NCBI GenBank assembly: GCA_902363335.1
Contig: CABIZV010000004.1
Span: 248,001 to 312,000, forward strand
From: Enterobacteriaceae bacterium
Lineage (GTDB): Bacteria; Pseudomonadota; Gammaproteobacteria; Enterobacterales; Enterobacteriaceae
Direction of reading: 5' to 3'
Length of the DNA: 64,000 nucleotides
The position numbers were made by a program, and so were the translations under genes. This document shows, one piece after another, positions 35,512 through 42,647 of the stretch. The first letter of the stretch is position 1, and every line of letters starts with the position of its first letter. The notes beneath the pieces are model-generated. The model saw nothing but the letters and a program-made list of their open reading frames with translations. It was not told the origin of the DNA and did not search any database.

Positions 35512-36293
35512 TGCTGGAAATTATCTATCAGGATGAATGGCTGGTGGCGGTCAATAAGCCATCTGGTTGGCTGGTTCACCGCAGTTGGCTCGATCGCGAT
35601 GAAAAAGTGGTGGTGATGCAGACGGTGCGCGACCAGATTGGTCAGCATGTGTTTACCGCCCATCGCCTCGACCGTCCCACTTCAGGCGTCCTGCTGATGG
35701 GCCTTTCAAGCGAGGCAGGCCGCCGTCTATCGCAACAGTTTGAGCAACATCTGATCCAAAAACGCTATCACGCGGTTGTGCGCGGCTGGCTTACCGACGA
35801 GGCGGTGCTGGATTATCCGCTGGTGGAAGAACTGGATAAAATCGCCGATAAATTTGCGCGCGAAAACAAAGAAGCACAGCCTGCGGTAACCCATTATCGT
35901 GGCCTGGCGACCGTTGAAATGCCGGTGGCGACCGGTCGTTACCCGACAACGCGCTATGGGCTTGTGGAGATGGAGCCGAAAACGGGCCGCAAACACCAGC
36001 TTCGCCGCCACATGCGTCACCTGAATCATCCGATGATTGGCGACACCAAACATGGTGATTTGCGCCAGAACCGCAGCGCGGCCGAGCATTTTGGCTGTAA
36101 CCGGTTGATGCTGCACGCCAGCCAGCTCTCGTTAACTCACCCGTTTACCGGTGAACCGCTGGTCATTCGTGCCGGGCTTGACGATGTCTGGATGCAGGCT
36201 TTATCACATTTCGGCTGGCGCGGGCTTCTCCCTTTAAATGAAAGGGTTGAGTTTGTTGCCGACTGCGGTCAGGATGAAGCTATCCAGAAGTAA
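35511..36293 (+). CDS. truC: tRNA pseudouridine(65) synthase TruC
   Basis: Forms pseudouridine at position 65 of tRNA(Ile1) and tRNA(Asp). It has 260 residues (E. coli 260) of the RluA family without an S4 domain. Catalytic Asp is in HRLDRPTSGVLLMG (about 54), followed by the conserved KRYHAVVRGW and the PKTGRKHQLRRHMRHL motif. Coupled to yqcC and 15 bp before yqcA. Confidence 0.96.
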   Translation: MLEIIYQDEWLVAVNKPSGWLVHRSWLDRDEKVVVMQTVRDQIGQHVFTAHRLDRPTSGVLLMGLSSEAGRRLSQQFEQHLIQKRYHAVVRGWLTDEAVLDYPLVEELDKIADKFARENKEAQPAVTHYRGLATVEMPVATGRYPTTRYGLVEMEPKTGRKHQLRRHMRHLNHPMIGDTKHGDLRQNRSAAEHFGCNRLMLHASQLSLTHPFTGEPLVIRAGLDDVWMQALSHFGWRGLLPLNERVEFVADCGQDEAIQK

Positions 36294-36308
36294 ACAGGGA
36301 GTTAAATC

Positions 36309-36752
36309 ATGGCTGAAATCGGGATTTTTGTTGGTACCATGTACGGCAATTCGTTACTGGTGGCAGAAGAGGCGCAAACTATTCTTGCGGGTCTCGGCCA
36401 TCAGGCAAAAGTATTTGAAGATCCGCTGGTGGCCGATTGGGAAAGCTACACCGGGAAGTACGTTCTGGTGGTGACATCCACAACCGGGCAGGGGGATTTG
36501 CCTGACAGTATTATGCCGCTGTTCAAGGATCTTCAGGATATGTATCAACCGCATTTACGCTACGGCATCATTGCGCTGGGTGATAGCACCTACGCCAATT
36601 TCTGCGGCGGCGGTAAGCGATTTGATACGCTGCTACAAGAACAGGGCGCGCAGCGCATCGGTGAGATGCTGATGATTGATGCCTCTGAAGACCCGGAGCC
36701 GGAAAGCGTGTCGAATCCGTGGGTTATGCAGTGGGCGACGTTGCTTAAATAA
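36309..36752 (+). CDS. yqcA: Flavodoxin YqcA
   Basis: FMN-binding electron carrier of the short flavodoxin/MioC type. It has 147 residues (149 in E. coli), with the phosphate loop VGTMYGNSLLVAEEA at about 8-22 and the FMN-contact loops TSTTGQGDLPDS and GLGDSTYANFCGG-like LGDSTYANFCGGG. Part of the yqcC-truC-yqcA operon. Confidence 0.95.
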   Translation: MAEIGIFVGTMYGNSLLVAEEAQTILAGLGHQAKVFEDPLVADWESYTGKYVLVVTSTTGQGDLPDSIMPLFKDLQDMYQPHLRYGIIALGDSTYANFCGGGKRFDTLLQEQGAQRIGEMLMIDASEDPEPESVSNPWVMQWATLLK

Positions 36753-37219
36753 CAGGGTAGCCCTCTCCCTACGCAGAGGGCCTCCTTGCTCTTGCTGATA
36801 GCCAGTCCGTTGCAACAACGACGGTTTATCATACCAGGCCATCCTCGCTTTCCCTTCGGGCTTATGCCTGTAAAGCGCTTCTTCCTTTGACTTTTTCCCG
36901 GGCGTTTCCACAACGTCAAGTGAGCGCATTCACGTTCTTTCTCCAAAGGGTTAATAACCTGGTGACCGTTTCAATTTCCGTGAGCCATTGCCCAGTACCC
37001 TGGACATATGTCGAAAAACACCGGTAAAAACCACTAAAATAATGTGCGTTTGAACGGTGAGTCTCAAACCTCCTCTTTTTATACTTTCCCTGCCAGTAAC
37101 AAAAAAAGCAGTCGCATCATGACTGACTGCTAAAAACACAAATACGTCATTCTGATTACCCTACAGGTTGTGCTGTTCAGAATAGATGTAGCGAAAAGCT
37201 ATATTTCAGGAGTACAACA
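36753..37219. other. 467-bp gap between yqcA and gudP
   Basis: No supported gene. It holds a small hairpin after yqcA (CCCTCT...AGAGGG, about 36762-36780), the gudP promoter region, presumably with the CdaR operator, which I cannot delimit, and a terminator-like hairpin reading leftward at 37101-37131. Confidence 0.6.
37101..37131 (-). terminator. Leftward intrinsic-terminator-like hairpin upstream of gudP
   Basis: AGCAGTC (37107-37113) pairs with GACTGCT (37125-37131) with an 11-nt loop. On the minus strand it is followed by a run of T (A-run 37101-37107). No minus-strand gene precedes it, since gudP lies on the plus strand, so it could end an unannotated short transcript. Confidence 0.55.
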
Positions 37220-38578
37220 ATGAGTTCATTAAGTCATTCGGCGAGCGCCGTTGAAAAACGGACTAATGCTCGCTACTGGATAGTGGTGATGTTGTTTATA
37301 GTCACGTCATTCAACTACGGCGACCGCGCGACGCTCTCGATAGCCGGTTCGGAAATGGCCAGAGATATCGGGCTTGATGCGGTGGGGATGGGCTACGTTT
37401 TCTCCGCGTTTTCATGGGCCTATGTTATCGGCCAGATTCCGGGCGGCTGGCTGCTTGACCGTTTTGGTTCAAAACGCGTCTATTTCTGGTCAATCTTAAT
37501 CTGGTCCGCATTTACCCTGCTACAGGGCTTTGTCGATATCTTCAGCGGCTTTGGCATCATTATTGCCCTCTTTACGCTGCGCTTTTTGGTCGGCCTTGCC
37601 GAATCACCTTCTTTCCCTGGCAATAGCCGCATCGTCGCCGCCTGGTTCCCGGCGCAGGAAAGGGGAACGGCAGTGGCTATCTTTAACTCCGCACAATACT
37701 TCGCCACCGTTATTTTCGCGCCAATTATGGGTTGGCTGACCCATGCCGTAGGCTGGTCGCATGTCTTCTTCTTTATGGGCGGACTGGGCATTATCATCAG
37801 CTTTGTCTGGCTGAAGGTTATCCATGAGCCTAACCAACACCCTGGCGTCAATAAGCAGGAGCTGGAGTACATCGCCGCCGGTGGCGCGCTTATCAATATG
37901 GATCAGAAAGGCACGGTCACTAAGGTGCCGTTTAGCCAGAAATGGGGGCAGATTAAACAGCTGCTGGGCTCCCGTATGATGATCGGGATTTATATCGGCC
38001 AGTACTGTATTAACGCCTTAACTTACTTCTTCATTACCTGGTTCCCGGTCTATCTGGTACAGGCGCGAGGAATGTCGATTCTGAAAGCCGGTTTTGTCGC
38101 ATCGGTTCCGGCTATCTGCGGCTTCGCGGGCGGCGTGCTGGGCGGGATTATCTCCGACTGGCTAATGCGCCGTACCGGCTCGCTCAACATTGCGCGCAAA
38201 ACCCCTATCGTGCTGGGCATGCTGCTGTCGATGGTGATGGTGTTCTGCAACTATGTGAATGTCGAATGGATGATCATTGGATTTATGGCCATGGCGTTCT
38301 TCGGTAAAGGCATCGGCGCGCTGGGCTGGGCGGTGATGGCGGATACCGCACCGAAAGAGATTAGCGGTCTATCCGGCGGTCTGTTCAATATGTTCGGTAA
38401 CATCTCCGGTATCGTGACGCCTATTGCTATCGGCTACATTGTCGGGACTACCGGCTCTTTCAACGGCGCGCTGATTTATGTCGGTATCCATGCGTTGGTG
38501 GCGATTTTAAGCTACCTGGTGCTGGTCGGCGATATTAAACGCGTAGAGCTCAAACCGGTGACAGGAGCCTCATCATGA
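37220..38578 (+). CDS. gudP: D-glucarate transporter GudP
   Basis: MFS proton symporter for D-glucarate/galactarate. It has 452 residues (450 in E. coli), with twelve hydrophobic segments and the anion:cation symporter signatures SFNYGDRATLSIAG near the first helix and WLLDRFGSKRVYF between helices 2 and 3. Start ATG after CAGGAG. First gene of gudP-gudX-gudD-kinase, overlapping gudX by 4 bp. Confidence 0.96.
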   Translation: MSSLSHSASAVEKRTNARYWIVVMLFIVTSFNYGDRATLSIAGSEMARDIGLDAVGMGYVFSAFSWAYVIGQIPGGWLLDRFGSKRVYFWSILIWSAFTLLQGFVDIFSGFGIIIALFTLRFLVGLAESPSFPGNSRIVAAWFPAQERGTAVAIFNSAQYFATVIFAPIMGWLTHAVGWSHVFFFMGGLGIIISFVWLKVIHEPNQHPGVNKQELEYIAAGGALINMDQKGTVTKVPFSQKWGQIKQLLGSRMMIGIYIGQYCINALTYFFITWFPVYLVQARGMSILKAGFVASVPAICGFAGGVLGGIISDWLMRRTGSLNIARKTPIVLGMLLSMVMVFCNYVNVEWMIIGFMAMAFFGKGIGALGWAVMADTAPKEISGLSGGLFNMFGNISGIVTPIAIGYIVGTTGSFNGALIYVGIHALVAILSYLVLVGDIKRVELKPVTGASS

Positions 38579-39915
38579 GTATGCAGGCAAGCCCAGTCAT
38601 TACCGATATGAAGGTGATTCCCGTCGCCGGGCACGACAGCATGCTGATGAATATCGGCGGCGCGCATAACGCCTGGTTTACCCGCAATATTGTGGTGCTG
38701 ACCGATAATGCCGGGAATACCGGCGTTGGTGAGGCGCCCGGCGGTGAGGTGATTTACCAGACGCTGGTCGACGCCATTCCGATGGTATTAGGGCAAGAAG
38801 TCGCGCGTCTGAATAAAGTGGTTCAGCGCGTGCACAAAGGCAACCAAAGCGCCGATTTCGATACTTTCGGCAAAGGGGCATGGACGTTTGAGCTGCGGGT
38901 CAATGCGGTAGCAGCACTGGAAGCGGCGCTGCTCGACCTGCTAGGCAAAGCGCTGAACGTTCCGGTTTGTGAACTGCTTGGGCCTGGCAAACAGCGCGAT
39001 GCGGTCACGGTGCTCGGTTACCTGTTTTATATTGGCGATCGCACGAAAACGGATCTGCCTTATCTGGCGAGTACGCCGGGCAGCCACGAATGGTATCGCC
39101 TGCGTCATCAGCAAGCGATGACCAGCGAGGCGGTGCTGCATCTGGCGCAGGCCTCTCAGGATCGTTACGGCTTTAAAGATTTCAAACTTAAAGGCGGAGT
39201 GCTACCGGGCGAGCAGGAAATTGAGACGGCTAAGGCGCTGAAAAAACAGTTCCCGGATGCGCGGATAACCGTCGACCCCAACGGTGCCTGGCTGCTGGAC
39301 GAAGCCATTGCACTGTGTAAAGGGCTCAACGATGTGCTGACCTACGCGGAAGATCCGTGTGGCGCCGAGCAAGGTTTCTCCGGCCGCGAAGTGATGGCGG
39401 AGTTCCGCCGGGCCACCGGTTTGCCCGTCGCCACCAATATGATTGCCACTAACTGGCGGGAAATGGGCCACGCGGTGATGCTTAATTCGGTCGATATTCC
39501 GCTAGCTGACCCGCACTTCTGGACACTCTCCGGCGCGGTGCGCGTGGCGCAGCTGTGCGACGATTGGGGGCTGACATGGGGCTGCCACTCCAACAACCAC
39601 TTTGATATTTCACTGGCCATGTTTACCCACGTAGGCGCGGCAGCGCCAGGGACGCCAACCGCCATTGATACCCACTGGATTTGGCAGGAAGGCGACGCGC
39701 GCTTGACCAAAAATCCATTAGAAATTAAAGACGGCAAAATTGCCGTACCGGACGCGCCCGGGCTGGGCGTAGAGCTGGATTGGGAGCAGATACATAAGGC
39801 TCACGAGGCCTATAAGCGATTGCCGGCAGGCGCGCGTAACGACGCCGTACCGATGCAGTATCTGATCCCTGGCTGGACATTTGACCGTAAACGTCCCGTT
39901 TTCGGCCGTAACTAA
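38575..39915 (+). CDS. gudX: Glucarate dehydratase-related protein GudX
   Basis: Enolase-superfamily paralogue of GudD. It has 446 residues, the same length as GudD, and shares long blocks with it (for example DFKLKGGVL, DPNGAW, EDPCGAEQGFSGREVMAEF, SNNHFDISLAMFTH). The catalytic lysine motif and His in CHSNNHFD are present. In E. coli GudX shows weak glucarate dehydratase activity and may associate with GudD; its real role is uncertain. It overlaps gudP by 4 bp and lies 19 bp before gudD. Confidence 0.93.
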   Translation: MSMQASPVITDMKVIPVAGHDSMLMNIGGAHNAWFTRNIVVLTDNAGNTGVGEAPGGEVIYQTLVDAIPMVLGQEVARLNKVVQRVHKGNQSADFDTFGKGAWTFELRVNAVAALEAALLDLLGKALNVPVCELLGPGKQRDAVTVLGYLFYIGDRTKTDLPYLASTPGSHEWYRLRHQQAMTSEAVLHLAQASQDRYGFKDFKLKGGVLPGEQEIETAKALKKQFPDARITVDPNGAWLLDEAIALCKGLNDVLTYAEDPCGAEQGFSGREVMAEFRRATGLPVATNMIATNWREMGHAVMLNSVDIPLADPHFWTLSGAVRVAQLCDDWGLTWGCHSNNHFDISLAMFTHVGAAAPGTPTAIDTHWIWQEGDARLTKNPLEIKDGKIAVPDAPGLGVELDWEQIHKAHEAYKRLPAGARNDAVPMQYLIPGWTFDRKRPVFGRN

Positions 39916-39934
39916 TTAATGAAAGGATTGAAAG

Positions 39935-41275
39935 ATGACGATGCAAACTTCAACGCCAGTAGTCACCTCAATGCAAATCGTACCGGTCGCCGGTCACGAC
40001 AGTATGTTAATGAATCTGAGCGGGGCGCATGCGCCGTTCTTCACGCGTAATATTGTGATTATCAAAGATAACGCGGGTCATACCGGCGTGGGGGAAATCC
40101 CAGGCGGCGAAAAAATTCGTCTGACGCTGGAAGATGCTATTCCTCTGGTGGTCGGGAAAACGCTTGGTGAGTACAAAAATGTGCTGAGCAGCGTACGCAC
40201 GACTTTCGCCGATCGCGATGCGGGCGGCCGTGGTCTGCAGACTTTTGACCTGCGTACCACCATTCACGTTGTGACCGGTATTGAAGCGGCCATGCTCGAC
40301 CTGCTGGGACAGCATCTGGGCGTGAACGTGGCGTCTTTACTGGGAGACGGTCAGCAGCGTAGCGAAGTGGAAATGCTGGGCTATCTGTTCTTTGTCGGCA
40401 ACCGTAAAGCCACGCCGCTGCCTTATCAGAGTCAGCCAGATGAAAAATGCGATTGGTATCGCCTGCGCCATGATGAAGCGATGACCCCGGACGCCGTGGT
40501 GCGTCTGGCGGAAGCCGCGTATGAAAAATACGGCTTCAATGACTTCAAGCTTAAAGGCGGCGTGCTGGCTGGTGAAGAAGAAGCAGAGTCTATCGTGGCG
40601 TTGGCAAAACGTTTCCCGCAGGCGCGCGTAACGCTCGACCCGAACGGTGCATGGTCGTTAAATGAAGCCATCAGCATTGGTAAATATCTCAAGGGCACCC
40701 TGGCCTATGCGGAAGATCCGTGTGGCGCTGAGCAGGGCTTCTCCGGGCGTGAAGTGATGGCCGAGTTCCGTCGTGCGACGGGGCTGCCAACCGCGACCAA
40801 TATGATTGCCACCGACTGGCGTCAGATGGGCCACACGCTATCGCTTCAGTCGGTAGACATTCCGCTTGCCGATCCGCACTTCTGGACCATGCAGGGCTCC
40901 GTCCGCGTCGCGCAGATGTGCCATGAATTTGGCCTGACCTGGGGCTCACACTCCAACAACCACTTTGATATTTCGCTGGCGATGTTCACCCATGTTGCCG
41001 CTGCGGCGCCGGGTAAAGTCACGGCTATTGATACCCACTGGATCTGGCAGGAAGGGAATCAGCGTCTGACCAAAGAGCCGTTTGAAATCAAAGGTGGCAT
41101 GGTTCAGGTGCCGAATAAACCCGGCCTCGGCGTCGAGCTGGATATGGATCAGGTGATGAAGGCCAATGAACTGTATAAAAAACACGGTCTTGGTGCGCGT
41201 GATGATGCTATGGGAATGCAGTATTTGATCCCAAACTGGACGTTCGATAATAAACGTCCTTGCATGGTGCGCTAA
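39935..41275 (+). CDS. gudD: Glucarate dehydratase GudD
   Basis: Dehydrates D-glucarate (and L-idarate) to 5-keto-4-deoxy-D-glucarate. It has 446 residues of the enolase superfamily. Lys-x-Lys motif in DFKLKGGVL (about 207), metal ligands Asp in LDPNGAW, Glu in AYAEDPCGAEQ and Asn in TNMIATDW, and the catalytic His in SHSNNHFDIS (about 339). Start ATG after AAAGGATTG. It is followed by a structured 87-bp spacer and the glycerate kinase. Confidence 0.96.
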   Translation: MTMQTSTPVVTSMQIVPVAGHDSMLMNLSGAHAPFFTRNIVIIKDNAGHTGVGEIPGGEKIRLTLEDAIPLVVGKTLGEYKNVLSSVRTTFADRDAGGRGLQTFDLRTTIHVVTGIEAAMLDLLGQHLGVNVASLLGDGQQRSEVEMLGYLFFVGNRKATPLPYQSQPDEKCDWYRLRHDEAMTPDAVVRLAEAAYEKYGFNDFKLKGGVLAGEEEAESIVALAKRFPQARVTLDPNGAWSLNEAISIGKYLKGTLAYAEDPCGAEQGFSGREVMAEFRRATGLPTATNMIATDWRQMGHTLSLQSVDIPLADPHFWTMQGSVRVAQMCHEFGLTWGSHSNNHFDISLAMFTHVAAAAPGKVTAIDTHWIWQEGNQRLTKEPFEIKGGMVQVPNKPGLGVELDMDQVMKANELYKKHGLGARDDAMGMQYLIPNWTFDNKRPCMVR

Positions 41276-41282
41276 GATTAAT

Positions 41283-41340
41283 GCCGGTTCCTCAGGGAAC
41301 CGGCAGTGTTGTGCGCATCATGGTGTGCACAACACTGCCG
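41283..41340 (+). promoter_or_regulatory. Two overlapping hairpins between gudD and the glycerate kinase
   Basis: Stem A: GCCGGTTCC (41283-41291) with GGAACCGGC (41296-41304), loop 4 nt. Stem B: CGGCAGTGTTGTGC (41301-41314) with GCACAACACTGCCG (41327-41340), a perfect 14-bp stem with a 12-nt loop. The two share CGGC at 41301-41304, so they cannot both be complete. No T-run follows. They could tune kinase expression or stabilise upstream mRNA. Confidence 0.7.
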
Positions 41341-41362
41341 TCAACTCGCATAAGGACAGCCT

Positions 41363-42502
41363 ATGAAAATCGTGATTGCCCCGGATTCGTATAAGGAAAG
41401 CTTGAGCGCACTCGACGTGGCCTGCGCCATTGAAGCGGGTTTTCGGGAAATCTATCCCGACGCCGAATACGTTAAGCTGCCGGTGGCTGATGGTGGAGAA
41501 GGCACGGTGGAAGCAATGGTCGCCGCCACGAACGGACGAGTGATCCCGGTGGAGGTGACCGGCCCGTTGGGTCAGCCGGTAGCGGGTTTCTACGGCGTGT
41601 CAGGCGATGAGCAGTGCGCATTTATAGAAATGGCTGCCGCAAGTGGGCTTGAGTTATTGTCTCCAGCACAACGTAACCCACTAAAAACTACCTCATGGGG
41701 TACCGGTGAACTGATCCGCCATGCGCTGGATCTGGGCGTCAGGCGGATTATTATCGGGCTGGGCGGCAGCGCGACCAATGATGGCGGGGCGGGCATGGTT
41801 CAGGCGCTGGGCGCAAAATTGCTGACGCAAGACCAACAGCAAATCGCACAGGGGGGCGCAGCGCTGGCCGGGCTTATGAAGATTGATATTAGCGAACTCG
41901 ATAGCCGCCTGGCGGATTGTCAGATTGATGTGGCCTGTGATGTCACCAACCCGCTGACCGGTGCGGAAGGGGCATCAGCCGTATTTGGCCCACAAAAAGG
42001 GGCGACGCCTGAGATGGTCGCGGATCTTGACCATGCGCTGACGCATTACGCCGCCTGTATTAAGCAGGATTTGGGGATTGACGTATTATCGCTCGAGGGC
42101 GGCGGCGCAGCCGGTGGCATGGGCGCGGCGCTATTTGCGTTTTGCGGTGCGAAACTGCGTCCCGGCATTGATATTGTGACGGAAGCGCTACATCTGGACG
42201 CGCTGGTGGCCGGTGCCAATCTGGTAATTACCGGCGAGGGGCGCATGGATAGCCAGACGATTCATGGCAAAGTGCCGGTCGGCGTGGCGCGCGTGGCTAA
42301 GCGCTACCACATCCCGGTCATTGGCATTGCCGGAAGCCTGACGTCAGATGTCGGCGTGGTGCACCAGCACGGTATTGATGCGGTGTTTAGCGTGCTGTAC
42401 CGCATCTGTTCTCTCGACGACGCGCTGGAGCACGCGGGAGAGAATGTGCGGATGGCGGCACGCAATATTGCGGCGGTGATGAAGGTGGGGCAGAAGATGT
42501 AA
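41363..42502 (+). CDS. Glycerate 2-kinase (GlxK/GarK family)
   Basis: Phosphorylates D-glycerate to 2-phosphoglycerate, the last step of glucarate/galactarate breakdown. It has 379 residues, with MKIVIAPDSYKESLSALDVA, LPVADGGEGTVEAMV, GLGGSATNDGGAGMVQALGA and the GGGAAGGMGAALFAFCGA loop. It looks closer to E. coli GlxK than to GarK (for example KTTSWGTGELIRHAL and SAVFGPQKGATPEM). E. coli K-12 lacks a kinase gene here. Placed after gudD, it would make the operon nearly complete for glucarate to 2-phosphoglycerate apart from the aldolase and reductase. Confidence 0.93.
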   Translation: MKIVIAPDSYKESLSALDVACAIEAGFREIYPDAEYVKLPVADGGEGTVEAMVAATNGRVIPVEVTGPLGQPVAGFYGVSGDEQCAFIEMAAASGLELLSPAQRNPLKTTSWGTGELIRHALDLGVRRIIIGLGGSATNDGGAGMVQALGAKLLTQDQQQIAQGGAALAGLMKIDISELDSRLADCQIDVACDVTNPLTGAEGASAVFGPQKGATPEMVADLDHALTHYAACIKQDLGIDVLSLEGGGAAGGMGAALFAFCGAKLRPGIDIVTEALHLDALVAGANLVITGEGRMDSQTIHGKVPVGVARVAKRYHIPVIGIAGSLTSDVGVVHQHGIDAVFSVLYRICSLDDALEHAGENVRMAARNIAAVMKVGQKM

Positions 42503-42536
42503 GTTTCTCACGCTTTGGGGGGCTTGCGTAAAACCG

Positions 42537-42615
42537 CGTAGGCCGGATAAGGCGAAGCCGCCATCAGGCACAACAGTGCAACGCCGGATGGCGGCTTCGC
42601 CTTATCCGGCCTACA
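42537..42615. repeat. BIME between the glycerate kinase and barA
   Basis: Two REP units head to head: GTAGGCCGGATAAGGCGAAG at 42538 and its inverted partner ending CTTATCCGGCCTAC at 42614, separated by a short linker. It sits between converging genes. Confidence 0.9.
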
Positions 42616-42647
42616 TTGAACAGGTTAAGCCGACTACCAGGACGCAC

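Noticed and set aside
36590..37139. Small open frames (60-118 codons) between yqcA and gudP on the minus strand
   Set aside because: No ribosome sites, composition of random frames, and no domain; left as non-coding.
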